Positions 28,707 through 36,590 of a stretch of DNA of 36,590 nt are shown piece after piece. The stretch is taken from the NCBI RefSeq assembly GCF_000262345.1, contig NZ_AJTQ01000035.1, positions 1 to 36,590 of the forward strand, read 5' to 3'. The position numbers and the translations under genes are program-made. Under the pieces are notes generated by a model. It saw only the letters and a list, made by a program, of their open reading frames with translations, had not been told where the DNA came from and ran no database searches. Numbering within the stretch: the first letter of the stretch is position 1; each line of letters starts with the position of its first letter. Origin of the DNA: Streptomyces xiaopingdaonensis (GTDB lineage: Bacteria; Actinomycetota; Actinomycetes; Streptomycetales; Streptomycetaceae).

Positions 28707-29081
28707 ATGCGTATCGGTGTACTGGCCAGACGCACCGGGGTGAGCGAGCGCTCTTTGCGCTACTACGAGCAGGAGGGCCTGCTCACCGCATCCCGCACCC
28801 CCGGCGGGCACCGCGAGTACGCCGAGAGTGCGGTCGACCGGGTCCGGCGGATTCAGGAGCTGTACGCGGCCGGACTGTGCAGCGTGAAGATCTCCCGGCT
28901 GCTGCCCTGCATGCGGGACAGCGACGGGGGCCCTTCCGAGACCGCCGACGCCTTCCTCGTACGCGAGTTGACTAGGGAGCGGGAGCGCATCGACCGCACG
29001 ATCGAGGACCTGCAGCGCTCCCGCTCCCTCCTGGACGGGGTGATCGCCTCGGCGTCGGGGTCGCAGGAACGGAACGCGTAG
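28707..29081 (+). CDS. MerR-family transcriptional regulator
   Basis: This 124-residue protein has the MerR winged HTH (residues 1-70, with IGVLARRTGVSERSLRYYEQ) followed by a dimerisation coiled coil (about 80-115, with LTRERERIDRTIEDLQRSRS). The C-terminal part is short. Cys59 (AAGLCSVKI) and Cys69 (LLPCMRD) lie near the wing and hinge, outside the usual metal-binding loop, so a redox or electrophile signal is possible but not provable. ATG 28707 is the usual start; GTG 28695 with AAGGG in front is an alternative. The divergent OYE ene-reductase is the likely target. Confidence 0.9.
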   Translation: MRIGVLARRTGVSERSLRYYEQEGLLTASRTPGGHREYAESAVDRVRRIQELYAAGLCSVKISRLLPCMRDSDGGPSETADAFLVRELTRERERIDRTIEDLQRSRSLLDGVIASASGSQERNA

Positions 29082-29548
29082 AGTCCCGCTTCCGGCGGTG
29101 AACTCTCCTTGTCTCGGGCGAACGGGCTTCCGCCATCGGCGAGTTGGGAGCGGACCTGCACCGGACGGCCGTGCGGTTCGGCAGGACGTCTCTCGTCGGG
29201 TGGACGGCATCGGCATCCGGCCCGCCGAACGGTCGACGCGGGAGGAGTGACAGGTTCGCTCATCCTGCGGCAACAGACTGTCACCGTACGGAAGTCCAGC
29301 CCCGCGCCGGACGCCGCACGCGCCGCTGTCCCAACTCCGCCTCCACCGACGGAAGAGCGGGTGCCGCCGGCAGCACAGCCCTGCCGTCCCGTGCACGGAA
29401 GGCCCGCGCCCCGTGGATGGCCGTGCGTCGGTGTGGGTTGCACCGGCAGTTGCGGAACGCGCTCGTCCGCTGCTGTGAGTGAGCACACAGGGCCCGTATG
29501 TGTACCGGTGGAATCCCCGTGGCAGACTGAGCGTTGTCACATACGCAA
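29082..29548. other. Gap of about 470 bases upstream of the riboflavin leader
   Basis: No gene shows coherent codon use. CTGTG (29473-29477) and CACAG (29486-29490) form a small dyad. The promoter of the rib operon should lie in the last 60 bases; CATACG (29540-29545) and CAGACT (29523-29528) are the only -10-like candidates and both are weak. Confidence 0.4.
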
Positions 29549-29675
29549 GCGCACTCCGGGGTCGGTGAAAGTCCGAACCGGCGGTTACAGTCCGCGACCC
29601 GGCCGCTGCCAGCGGCCGGTTGACCAGGTGAGATTCCTGGACCGACGGTGAAAGTCCGGATGGGAGGCAGTGCGC
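29549..29675 (+). promoter_or_regulatory. FMN riboswitch (RFN element)
   Basis: All conserved parts are present in order: GGGGTCGGTGAAAGTCC, AACCGGCGGTTACAGTCCGC, a variable stem (GGCCGCTGCCAGCGGCC), GACCAGGTGAGATTCCTGG, then CCGACGGTGAAAGTCCGGAT and GGGAGGCAGTG. The closing helix P1 is GCGCACT (29549-29555) with AGTGCGC (29669-29675). It senses flavin mononucleotide in the nascent or finished mRNA and turns the rib operon down when FMN is plentiful. Confidence 0.97.
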
Positions 29676-29790
29676 GGCGGAGCGGGTCCGCCGTCCTCGA
29701 CGGCGTGCTCGGGCGCCGGAATCGGTGCCGTACTCCGCCCGTCGTTCCCGCAGCGCCCCGGAGTCCATGCCGAAGAGGCAGGAGGACCCG
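29676..29790 (+). promoter_or_regulatory. Expression platform of the FMN riboswitch and ribD ribosome site
   Basis: Directly after P1 comes GGCGGA-GCGGG-TCCGCC (29676-29692). A second hairpin, GGCGCCG-GAAT-CGGTGCC, is at 29712-29729. GTCCTC (29693-29698) is complementary to GAGGAC (29782-29787), which overlaps the ribD ribosome site AGGAGG. No T-run terminator is seen, so masking of that site is the more likely output, a translational switch. Confidence 0.5.
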
Positions 29791-30999
29791 GTGGACGCGA
29801 CCACCCCGGCACCGTCCGACGGCCCGCGCGAGCCCGCAGGCTCGGCGGAGGCCGCCGCCATGCGCCGCGCCGTCGCGCTCGCCGCCCGTGGCCTCGGCTC
29901 CACCAGCCCCAACCCCGTGGTCGGCTGCGTCGTCCTCGACCGCGACGGACGCACCGTCGGAGAGGGCTGGCACCAGCGTGCAGGCGGCCCGCACGCCGAA
30001 GTCCACGCGCTCGCCGAAGCCGGTGACGACGCACGGGGCGGCACCGCGCTCGTCACTCTCGAACCCTGCAACCACACCGGCCGCACCGGGCCCTGCGCGC
30101 AGGCGCTGATCGAGGCGGGCGTCTCCCGCGTCGTCTACGCCGTGGCCGACCCCTCGCCCGTCGCGGCCGGCGGCGCCGCCACGCTGCGGGACGCGGGTGT
30201 GCACGCCGAGGGCGGCCTCCTCGCCGACGAGGCGGCGGCCGTCAACGCCGCCTGGCTCACCTCCGTTCGCCGCCAACTCCCGTACGTCACCTGGAAGTTC
30301 GCTGCCACCCTCGACGGGCGCACCGCGGCGGCCGACGGCACGAGCCGCTGGATCACCTCGTCCGAAGCCCGCGCCGACGTCCACCGGCTCCGCGCCGGGT
30401 CCGACGCCGTCCTCGTCGGCTCCGGCACGGCACGCAGCGACGACCCGCATCTCGCGGTCCGCGGCGTCCCCGGAGCCGTCCAGCCACTCCGCGTCGTCCT
30501 CGACACCGAGGGCACGGCGGTACGAGCGGAGGCCCGCGTCCTCGACGACGCGGCGCCCACGCTCGTCGCCGTCGCCGAGGACGCCGAGGCCGGCGCCCTC
30601 GCCGCCGCCGTCGAGGATTCCGGGCACCAGTTCCTCAGACTGCCCCGCACCGCAGGCGGGCTCGACCTCGATGCGCTGCTCGCCGCGCTCTTCGCGCAGG
30701 ACGTGCGCCGGGTGCTGCTCGAAGGCGGCGCGGGACTCGCCGGAGCCTTCGTCGCGCAGGGCCGCGTCGACGAGATCGTCGCCTACCTCGCGCCCGCACT
30801 CCTCGGCGCCGGCCCCGCCGCCCTCGCGGACGCCGGGATCGGCACCATCGCGCAGGCCCTGCGCCTCTCGTTCGGCGAGACCGAGCACCTCGGCCCCGAC
30901 CTGCGCCTCACCGCACGCCCCGCCCCCGACGCCCTCGCGCCGGAGCCCTCATCCACCGCTGCGGCCCCCGCCGTACACCCCGCCAACGAGGAGTTCTGA
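29791..30999 (+). CDS. ribD: Bifunctional riboflavin deaminase/reductase RibD
   Basis: This 402-residue protein has two domains. The N-terminal cytidine-deaminase-like domain (about 15-150) removes an amino group from the GTP cyclohydrolase II product; its zinc site is His68 (GGPHAEVHAL, with Glu70), Cys93 (LEPCNHTG) and Cys102 (TGPCAQ). The C-terminal reductase domain (about 155-375) reduces the ribose with NADPH (VTWKFAATLDGRTAAADGTS). The start is GTG 29791 with CAGGAGG directly upstream; an ATG at 29767 lies before that ribosome site. It is the first gene behind the FMN riboswitch, and its stop touches the ribE start. Confidence 0.95.
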   Translation: MDATTPAPSDGPREPAGSAEAAAMRRAVALAARGLGSTSPNPVVGCVVLDRDGRTVGEGWHQRAGGPHAEVHALAEAGDDARGGTALVTLEPCNHTGRTGPCAQALIEAGVSRVVYAVADPSPVAAGGAATLRDAGVHAEGGLLADEAAAVNAAWLTSVRRQLPYVTWKFAATLDGRTAAADGTSRWITSSEARADVHRLRAGSDAVLVGSGTARSDDPHLAVRGVPGAVQPLRVVLDTEGTAVRAEARVLDDAAPTLVAVAEDAEAGALAAAVEDSGHQFLRLPRTAGGLDLDALLAALFAQDVRRVLLEGGAGLAGAFVAQGRVDEIVAYLAPALLGAGPAALADAGIGTIAQALRLSFGETEHLGPDLRLTARPAPDALAPEPSSTAAAPAVHPANEEF

Positions 31000-31626
31000 G
31001 TGTTCACCGGAATCGTCGAAGAACTGGGCGAAGTCACCGCCGTCGAGGCCCTGGACGCGGGCGGCGGCGCCCGCCTCCGGATGCGCGGCCCGGCCGTCAC
31101 CGCCGACGCGGCGCACGGAGACTCCGTCGCGGTCAACGGCGTCTGCCTCACCGTCACCGGGCTCGCCGACGGCGAGTTCACCGCCGACGTCATCGCGGAG
31201 ACCCTCGACCGCTCGGCACTCGGAACCCTCGCCGTCGGCTCCCGCGTCAACCTGGAGCGCCCGATGCGGCTCGGCGGGCGGCTCGACGGCCACCTCGTCC
31301 AGGGGCACGTCGACGGCACCGGCACCCTCGTCCGCCGCACCCCGGACGGCACGGTCGGCGTCGCGCTGCCGGCCCACCTGTCGCGGTACGTGGTGGAGAA
31401 GGGGTCGATCGCCGTCGACGGGATCAGCCTCACCGTCGTCGAGGCGGGGGCCGAGCACTTCACGGTGAGCCTCATCCCGACGACGCTCGAACTCACCACT
31501 CTCGGCGTCAAGGAGCCGGGGGACCTCGTCAACCTGGAGGTCGACGTCCTCGCCAAGTACGTCGAGCGCCTCCTCGGCGATCCGGCCGCCGCCTCCCGGC
31601 TCGGTCAGGCAGGAGCGGCGCAGTGA
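31000..31626 (+). CDS. ribE: Riboflavin synthase alpha chain
   Basis: This 208-residue protein makes riboflavin from two 6,7-dimethyl-8-ribityllumazine molecules. It shows the typical two-fold repeat of lumazine-binding domains: [12 protein letters not shown] at the start and VNGVCLTV in the first half, then [14 protein letters not shown] and [20 protein letters not shown] in the second. GTG 31000 follows the ribD stop with no gap, and GAGGAG (30988-30993) lies in the ribD end, so translation is coupled. The product works with RibH (lumazine synthase) encoded three genes on. Confidence 0.96.
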   Translation: MFTGIVEELGEVTAVEALDAGGGARLRMRGPAVTADAAHGDSVAVNGVCLTVTGLADGEFTADVIAETLDRSALGTLAVGSRVNLERPMRLGGRLDGHLVQGHVDGTGTLVRRTPDGTVGVALPAHLSRYVVEKGSIAVDGISLTVVEAGAEHFTVSLIPTTLELTTLGVKEPGDLVNLEVDVLAKYVERLLGDPAAASRLGQAGAAQ

Positions 31627-32300
31627 GCCTCCTCGACTCCCTCAACTCCCCGGCCTTCACCGCCTTCGGGCAGCAGGTGATCTGGACCGACATGATCGGC
31701 AACACCCTCGGCCTGGTCGCGCTCGCGCTCGGCTGGCGCCGCTCCCTGCTGACCTGGCCGGCCCAGCTGCTCTCCGGCGTCATCCTCGTCGCCGCCTACG
31801 CCTCGGCGCAGCTCTCGGGCGGCGTCGGCAAGCAGTTGCTCGTGATCGTCGTCGCGCTGTGGGGCTGGCGGCAGTGGCAGCGCGGCAAGCGGCAGGCGCA
31901 GGACGGTTCGCTCGCCGTGCGGTTCGCCTCCTGGCGCGAGCGGGGCGTCCTCGCCGCCGGTACCGCCGTGGGGACCGGAATCGTCGGCTGGCTCTTCGCC
32001 TCCGTGCCCGAACTCTCCTGGAACCCGTGGCCCGACGCGTACATCTTCGTCGGGACGCTCGCGGCGATGGTCGCGCAGGCGCGCGGCCTCGTGGAGTTCT
32101 GGTTCGCCTGGCTGCTCGTCGACGTCGTCGGTGTGCCGCTCGCCTTCAGCAGCGGGCTCGCCTTCTCCGGCCTCGTCTACGTCGTCTACCTCGGGCTCGT
32201 GCTGTGGGGCCTGCGCTCCTGGTGGCTGCGGACCCGTGTCCCCGCCGCGCCGCTCCCCGAGCGGACACCCGCAGCCGCTTCGGAAGGAGCCTCCGTATGA
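31623..32300 (+). CDS. ribM: RibM/PnuX riboflavin transporter (PnuC family)
   Basis: This 225-residue membrane protein has about seven helices and the PnuC family core (WGWRQWQRG with its conserved Trp pair, [14 protein letters not shown] near the end). In Streptomyces davaonensis the homologous gene in the rib operon, ribM, was shown to facilitate riboflavin and roseoflavin movement, as I recall. The position in a flavin-switched operon supports flavins rather than nicotinamide riboside as substrate. GTG 31623 overlaps the ribE stop by four bases, and its own stop overlaps the ribBA start by four, so expression is tightly coupled. Confidence 0.9.
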   Translation: MSLLDSLNSPAFTAFGQQVIWTDMIGNTLGLVALALGWRRSLLTWPAQLLSGVILVAAYASAQLSGGVGKQLLVIVVALWGWRQWQRGKRQAQDGSLAVRFASWRERGVLAAGTAVGTGIVGWLFASVPELSWNPWPDAYIFVGTLAAMVAQARGLVEFWFAWLLVDVVGVPLAFSSGLAFSGLVYVVYLGLVLWGLRSWWLRTRVPAAPLPERTPAAASEGASV

Positions 32301-33664
32301 ACAGCAGGACCGCACCGCGCTCGCGGACCGGTGACCCGCTCGCGGGGGAGAGCGTGCTCGATCCCGTCGAGCAGGCCGTCCGCGACATCGCGGCGGGGCT
32401 GCCCGTGGTCGTCGTCGACGACGAGGACAGGGAGAACGAGGGCGACCTCGTCGTCGCGGCCGAGCTCGTCACGCCCGAGCTCGTCGCCTTCATGATGAAC
32501 GAGTGCCGCGGCCTGATCTGCACGCCGATGGCGGCCGACGACCTGGACCGGCTGGACCTGCCGCAGATGGTCGCGCACAACACCGAGTCGATGGGGACGG
32601 CCTTCACGGTCTCCGTCGACGCCTCCCACGAGCACGGCACGACCAGCGGCATCTCGGCCGCCGACCGCGCGGCGACGATACGGCTCCTCGCCGACCCGGA
32701 GGCGGCGGCAAGGGACTTCGTCAGGCCAGGGCACGTCTTCCCGCTCCGCGCCCGCGACGGCGGCGTGCTGGAGCGCACCGGGCACACCGAGGCAGGCGTC
32801 GACCTCGTCAGGCTCGCCGGGCTGCGGCCCGCCGCCGCGATCGTGGAGATCGCGGGCGAGGACGGCGCCATGCTCCGCCTGCCCGAACTGGTGCCGTTCG
32901 CACGCAAGCACGGCCTCACCCTCGTCTCCATCGCGGACCTCGCCGCCCACCGCTCCTCGCCCCACGCCGCGCCGGACGAGGCCGAGGTGCAGGAGGCGCA
33001 GGCGGCGCTGCCCGAGACCGCCGTTCCCGCGGGCGGCGTCGTCCGCGAGGCCGAGACCCGACTCCCCACCGCCCACGGCGAGTTCCGCGCCTACGGCTAC
33101 CGCACGCCCGACGGCGTCGAGCACATCGCACTCGTCGCGGGGGACCCGGCAGCCGAGATCGACGAGGCCCCGCTCGTGCGCGTCCACTCCGAGTGCCTCA
33201 CGGGCGACGTCTTCGCCTCCCAGCGCTGCGACTGCGGGCCCCAACTCCAGGGCTCGATGCGGCGCGTCCAGGAGGAGGGCCGCGGCGTCGTGCTCTACCT
33301 GCGCGGGCACGAGGGGCGCGGGATCGGTCTCCTCTCCAAGCTGCGGGCGTACGCGCTCCAGGAGCGCGGCCGCGACACCCTCGACGCCAACCTCGAACTC
33401 GGTCTCCCGGCCGACGCGCGGGACTACGCCTCGGCCGCCGAGATCCTCGCCGACCTCGGCGTACGCTCCCTGCGGCTGATCACCAACAACCCCGACAAGG
33501 TCGCCGCGTTGGAGGGGCACGGGCTCACCGTCACCGGCAGGGTGCCCGCGCCCGTGGCGGCCGGCGAGCACAACCTCGCCTACCTGCGCACCAAGCGCGA
33601 CCGCATGGGCCACGAACTTCCCTGGCTGGAGGCCGAAGCCGTCTCCGCCTGCGGCAGCCAGTGA
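32297..33664 (+). CDS. ribBA: Bifunctional DHBP synthase/GTP cyclohydrolase II RibBA
   Basis: This 455-residue protein catalyses both opening steps of riboflavin synthesis. The N-terminal DHBP synthase domain (about 25-225) has [34 protein letters not shown] and [11 protein letters not shown]. The GTP cyclohydrolase II domain (about 250-445) has [13 protein letters not shown], the zinc site Cys300, Cys311 and Cys313, and [17 protein letters not shown] linker of about 25 residues, rich in Ala, Glu and Pro, joins them. The start is ATG 32297 in an ATGA overlap with ribM, with GGAAGGAG upstream. Both domains look intact. Confidence 0.96.
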   Translation: MNSRTAPRSRTGDPLAGESVLDPVEQAVRDIAAGLPVVVVDDEDRENEGDLVVAAELVTPELVAFMMNECRGLICTPMAADDLDRLDLPQMVAHNTESMGTAFTVSVDASHEHGTTSGISAADRAATIRLLADPEAAARDFVRPGHVFPLRARDGGVLERTGHTEAGVDLVRLAGLRPAAAIVEIAGEDGAMLRLPELVPFARKHGLTLVSIADLAAHRSSPHAAPDEAEVQEAQAALPETAVPAGGVVREAETRLPTAHGEFRAYGYRTPDGVEHIALVAGDPAAEIDEAPLVRVHSECLTGDVFASQRCDCGPQLQGSMRRVQEEGRGVVLYLRGHEGRGIGLLSKLRAYALQERGRDTLDANLELGLPADARDYASAAEILADLGVRSLRLITNNPDKVAALEGHGLTVTGRVPAPVAAGEHNLAYLRTKRDRMGHELPWLEAEAVSACGSQ

Positions 33665-33710
33665 GCCGACAACCCGTAACCGACGGACCGACACCGAGGA
33701 GCGGCACCAC

Positions 33711-34217
33711 GTGAGCGGCAAGGGCGCACCCGAACTGAACGTCAAGAACTGCGGAGACCTCCGGGTGGCCGTGATCGCGGCCCAGTGGCACGAGCGGGTC
33801 ATGGCCGGGCTCGTCGACGGCGCGCTGCGCGCACTGCGGGAGGTCGGCATCGACGAGCCGACGCTGCTGCGGGTGCCGGGGAGCTTCGAACTCCCCGTCG
33901 TCGCCAAGGTCGTCGCCGACCGCGGGTACGACGCCGTCGTCGCGCTCGGCGTCGTCATCCAGGGCGGCACACCCCACTTCGACTACGTGTGCCAGGGCGT
34001 GACGCAGGGCCTCACCCAGGTCTCGGTCGACACCGGGGTGCCCGTCGGCTTCGGCGTCCTCACCTGCGACACCGAGGAGCAGGCGCTCGACCGCGCGGGG
34101 CTCGCCGGCTCGCACGAGGACAAGGGGTACGAGGCTGTCACGGCCGCCGTGGCCACCGCGGCGACGCTGCGTACCGTCGCGGAACCCTGGCGCCAGCCGT
34201 CCCCGCCGACCCCGTAG
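33711..34217 (+). CDS. ribH: 6,7-dimethyl-8-ribityllumazine synthase
   Basis: This 168-residue protein condenses the pyrimidine and butanone-phosphate intermediates to lumazine, the substrate of riboflavin synthase, and normally forms 60-mers or pentamers. Motifs include [41 protein letters not shown] with catalytic His89, and [24 protein letters not shown] 33711 follows GAGGAG (33695-33700), 46 bases after the ribBA stop. The C-terminal tail is slightly long. The stop TAG forms the first half of the hisE -10 box. Confidence 0.96.
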   Translation: MSGKGAPELNVKNCGDLRVAVIAAQWHERVMAGLVDGALRALREVGIDEPTLLRVPGSFELPVVAKVVADRGYDAVVALGVVIQGGTPHFDYVCQGVTQGLTQVSVDTGVPVGFGVLTCDTEEQALDRAGLAGSHEDKGYEAVTAAVATAATLRTVAEPWRQPSPPTP

Positions 34218-34220
34218 GCT
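34215..34220 (+). promoter_or_regulatory. -10 box of hisE overlapping the ribH stop
   Basis: TAGGCT (34215-34220) ends nine bases before the hisE ATG. Its first three bases are the ribH stop codon. No purine-rich ribosome site precedes hisE, so the transcript may be leaderless, in addition to read-through from the rib operon. Confidence 0.4.
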
Positions 34221-34229
34221 TGGATCACC

Positions 34230-34502
34230 ATGGCGAACAAGACATTCGAGGAGCTCTTCGCCGAGCTCCAGCAGAAGGCCGCCACCGGCGACCCGATCAC
34301 CTCGCGCACCGCCGAGCTCGTCTCCCAGGGCGTCCACTCGATCGGCAAGAAAGTCGTCGAGGAGGCGGCGGAGGTGTGGATGGCCGCCGAGTACGAGGGC
34401 GGGGACCGCACGGCGGAGGAGATCTCGCAGCTCCTCTACCATCTCCAGGTGCTCATGGTCGCCAGGGGGGTCTCCCTCGACGACGTATACGCTCACCTCT
34501 GA
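34230..34502 (+). CDS. hisE: Phosphoribosyl-ATP pyrophosphatase
   Basis: This 90-residue all-alpha MazG-like enzyme removes pyrophosphate from phosphoribosyl-ATP, the second step of histidine synthesis. The metal-binding acidic motif [17 protein letters not shown] is intact, and [17 protein letters not shown] is the typical start. It starts 12 bases after ribH and comes before hisG, the actinobacterial order. A GCCGCCGGA hairpin (34505-34527) follows. Confidence 0.95.
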   Translation: MANKTFEELFAELQQKAATGDPITSRTAELVSQGVHSIGKKVVEEAAEVWMAAEYEGGDRTAEEISQLLYHLQVLMVARGVSLDDVYAHL

Positions 34503-34504
34503 CC

Positions 34505-34527
34505 GCCGCCGGAACGCCTCCGGCGGC
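34505..34527. terminator. Hairpin between hisE and hisG
   Basis: GCCGCCGGA (34505-34513) pairs with TCCGGCGGC (34519-34527) around ACGCC. It may separate hisG partly from the rib-hisE transcript, or be a processing site. It is followed by a C tract, not T. Confidence 0.5.
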
Positions 34528-34628
34528 CCCGGTCAACGGGCCGCCAGGCGCACCCGTCGGCCACCGGGCGCGGCCGCCGCGCCCCGACCGCCAAGCACAG
34601 AACCGTCGAAGCAAAGGAATCCCGCCCC

Positions 34629-35477
34629 ATGCTGCGCATCGCCGTCCCCAACAAGGGTTCACTCTCCGAGCCTGCGTCGGCGATGCTCCATGAGGCGGGC
34701 TACCGGCAGCGGACCGACCGCAAGGACCTCGTCCTCGTCGACGCGGAGAACGAGGTCGAGTTCTTCTTCCTCCGCCCCCGCGACATCGCCGTCTACGTCG
34801 GCTCTGGACGCCTCGACATCGGCATCACCGGGCGCGACCTCCTGCTGGACAGCGGCGCGCAGGCCGAGGAGATCCTCGAACTCGGCTTCGCCGGCTCGAC
34901 GTTCCGGTACGCCACGCTCCCCGGCACCGCCAAGCACGTCAGCGAGTTCGGCGGCAGGACCGTGGCGACCTCCTTCTCCGGGATCGTCAGGCAGCACCTG
35001 GAGCGGGAGGGCGTCGACGCGTCCGTCGTCCACCTCGACGGCGCCGTGGAGACCGCGATCCAGCTCGGCGTCGCGGAGATCATCGCCGACGTCGTGGAGA
35101 CGGGCACCACGCTCCGCAACGCCGGACTGGAGATCATCAGCGAGCCGATCCTGCACTCCGAGGCGGTGGTGATCCGCGGCCGCGGATCCGAGGCGGAGGA
35201 GGCGAAGGTACAGCAGTTCCTCCGGCGTATGCAGGGCGTCCTCGTCGCCCGCCGGTACGTGATGATGGACTACGACATCCGTGCCGAGCACCTGGAGGAG
35301 GCGGTCGCGCTCACTCCGGGCCTGGAGTCGCCGACCATCTCGCCGCTCCACGACCAGGGTTGGGTAGCCGTCCGCTCCATGGTCCGCACCAAGGAGGCCC
35401 AACGGATCATGGACGACCTCTACGAACTCGGCGCCCGCGCCATCCTCACCACCGGCATCCACGCCTGCCGGCTGTGA
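34629..35477 (+). CDS. hisG: ATP phosphoribosyltransferase, long form
   Basis: This 282-residue enzyme joins ATP and PRPP in the first, feedback-controlled step of histidine synthesis. It has the periplasmic-binding-like catalytic domains (LRIAVPNKGSLSEPASAML; ETGTTLRNAGLEI as PRPP site) and a C-terminal ACT-like HisG_C domain (about 208-282), where histidine binds. So this is the long hexameric form that needs no HisZ. AAAGGAATC upstream and MLRIAVPNKG support ATG 34629. It lies 126 bases after hisE. Confidence 0.96.
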   Translation: MLRIAVPNKGSLSEPASAMLHEAGYRQRTDRKDLVLVDAENEVEFFFLRPRDIAVYVGSGRLDIGITGRDLLLDSGAQAEEILELGFAGSTFRYATLPGTAKHVSEFGGRTVATSFSGIVRQHLEREGVDASVVHLDGAVETAIQLGVAEIIADVVETGTTLRNAGLEIISEPILHSEAVVIRGRGSEAEEAKVQQFLRRMQGVLVARRYVMMDYDIRAEHLEEAVALTPGLESPTISPLHDQGWVAVRSMVRTKEAQRIMDDLYELGARAILTTGIHACRL

Positions 35478-35541
35478 GTCCGGAACGCACGCCGCGAAGC
35501 ACCTCCCGCACGCAACCACGCCTCGATGGGGGAAGCCGCCC

Positions 35542-35979
35542 ATGACTGGCCCGTCACCGCAGCTGCCCGTCACGTTCCGGCCGCACCGCACCAGGGCACT
35601 GCTGCTGGCGCTCGGTCTCGCCGCGTGCGCCGTCATCGTCGTCGTCGCGCTGATGCTCGACATGAGCGGCGGACAGCGGTCCGGTTTCTTCTTCACGGCG
35701 CTCTGCTTCCTCGGGGTGCCGCTGTTCCTCGCACGGCCGCACGTCACGGCCGACGAGGGCGGCGTCACCGTCGTCAACCTCACCACCAGGCGCCGCCTGG
35801 AGTGGCCCGAGGTACTCGCCGTCCATCTTCGCAACGGCGATCCGTGGGTCTTCCTCGACCTCGCCGACGGCACGAGTCTTCCGGCGATGGGCATCCAGCC
35901 CGGCATCGCGCGCGAGCAGGCGATCCGTGACGCGAAGGCGCTGCGGGAGCTCGCCGAGCGGCACGGCGCCGCGGGCTGA
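35542..35979 (+). CDS. Small membrane protein with PH domain
   Basis: This 145-residue protein has two membrane helices near the N-terminus (LLLALGLAACAVIVVVALML and SGFFFTALCFLGVPLFLA), then a cytosolic bacterial PH-like domain (about 68-130; GGVTVVNLTTRRRLEWPEVL). Such proteins often sit next to hisG in streptomycetes. The role is unknown. GGGGGAAG (35528-35535) supports ATG 35542. It appears to end this gene run. Confidence 0.8.
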   Translation: MTGPSPQLPVTFRPHRTRALLLALGLAACAVIVVVALMLDMSGGQRSGFFFTALCFLGVPLFLARPHVTADEGGVTVVNLTTRRRLEWPEVLAVHLRNGDPWVFLDLADGTSLPAMGIQPGIAREQAIRDAKALRELAERHGAAG

Positions 35980-36557
35980 GCCGGGGCCGTCCGCCGGAAG
36001 CGCGTGGTGCGGACGCCGGAGGCCGTGGCGGTCGGGGTCGAAGTACGCGTCGCATGCGGGGAGTTGGCTGCGCGCGCAACGGGACGCAGCTCGTGGGGCG
36101 CTGCTGACGGGGGAACACGGAGGGTGCGTCCCGACGCTGCGTCCGCTGCTCGGTCTCGGCGCGACGCCGCCCCGCGTCGCGGAAGAGCGAGGGCTCCGGC
36201 ACCAGCGCCGGGCGCCGAACCGCCCGACGCCGTAGGCCCGTTCGGCGTCGGCACGACCAACGCACGGGCACGGGTGGCCGGTTCGCCGGTGCGGGCACAA
36301 CTGCTCGCGATCCGGAGGAGGACCGTCGTACCGGATCGATTGTCGGCAGCCACGCGCATGCGCCGACGCCCGATGCAGCGTCCTCCTGACGCGGCGCCAT
36401 CGGCCGGCCCGTGCCCACCGTGTCCGAGCCTCCACCATCCGCCCGGAAGCAGGAATCCGTCGTCTGGCCGGTGCGCCAGCCGCACGGCGTCGGCATCAAC
36501 ACCGTCGTCGTCCGTCCCGTCACCCGGGCCGTCCGACCCGGCCGTCGACACACGCGG
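35980..36557. other. Gene-free stretch of 580 bases
   Basis: Long frames exist on both strands but have scrambled third-position use and low-complexity translations rich in Arg and Pro. I see no ribosome site leading into a plausible protein and no repeat beyond the terminal hairpin. Confidence 0.5.
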
Positions 36558-36590
36558 GGGCGGTCCGCACGGCCGCCGTGCGGACCGCCC
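36558..36590. terminator. Perfect 16-bp hairpin at the right edge
   Basis: GGGCGGTCCGCACGGC (36558-36573) and its exact complement (36575-36590) are separated by one base. It may terminate a gene converging from beyond the window edge. Confidence 0.6.

Noticed and set aside
29473..29490. CTGTG/CACAG dyad as a Crp-type site for the rib operon
   Set aside because: The arms are only five bases and the spacing and flanks do not match a Crp consensus well enough.
34659..36551. A 630-codon minus-strand frame over hisG and beyond
   Set aside because: It is the shadow of hisG and the PH-domain gene, which have clear family motifs on the plus strand.

Overview
The window is very GC-rich DNA with strong G/C third-position bias, GTG starts, GGAGG-type ribosome sites and several probable leaderless genes. 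Together with the gene content and order (priA, fmt, rsmB, rpe, SorC-type regulator, guaB1, riboflavin operon, hisE, hisG) this points to a Streptomyces or close relative. The genus is inferred from synteny I remember, not from a search. I see no tRNA, rRNA, CRISPR array, transposase or integrase.

Left edge (1-3072): the end of a catabolic cassette. A cut-off gene of unknown identity is followed by a maleamate amidohydrolase-like cysteine hydrolase, an N-formylmaleamate deformylase-like alpha/beta hydrolase, a MarR regulator and maleate isomerase. This is the lower nicotinate (N-formylmaleamate to fumarate) pathway with its likely repressor. Two strong hairpins close it before priA.

Core block (3553-16173): priA (helicase-dead actinobacterial type), a small HTH protein on the minus strand, fmt, rsmB, a 700-base gap rich in dyad symmetries, rpe, a SorC/DeoR-type sugar regulator, an 830-base gap ending in a clear -10 box, an RCK_C protein with its CPA2 cation/proton antiporter, and guaB1 (GMP reductase type).

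Accessory block (16199-29081): a run of regulator-plus-target pairs and transporters: a DUF5995-type protein, an MFS exporter divergent from a LysR regulator with a perfect operator dyad between them, an alpha/beta hydrolase, an aldo/keto reductase divergent from an MmyB-type regulator with a perfect palindrome between them, a frameshifted M24 peptidase pseudogene, a uracil permease, a second MFS protein, and an OYE-family ene-reductase divergent from a MerR regulator with a MerR-style dyad.

Biosynthetic block (29549-35477): an FMN riboswitch heads ribD-ribE-ribM-ribBA-ribH. The genes abut or overlap, and ribM is a PnuC-like flavin transporter, so synthesis and uptake share one flavin-sensing control. 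hisE follows at once, with a -10 box overlapping the ribH stop, then hisG and a PH-domain membrane protein. The last 610 bases hold no convincing gene and end in a 16-bp hairpin.

Most of the window is ordinary conserved chromosome. The points most worth following are the nicotinate cassette next to priA, the odd 3' end of the MFS gene near 17.4-17.7 kb and the plus-strand reading frame facing it, the riboflavin leader's possible ribosome-site masking, and the promoter and internal hairpin of the antiporter pair.
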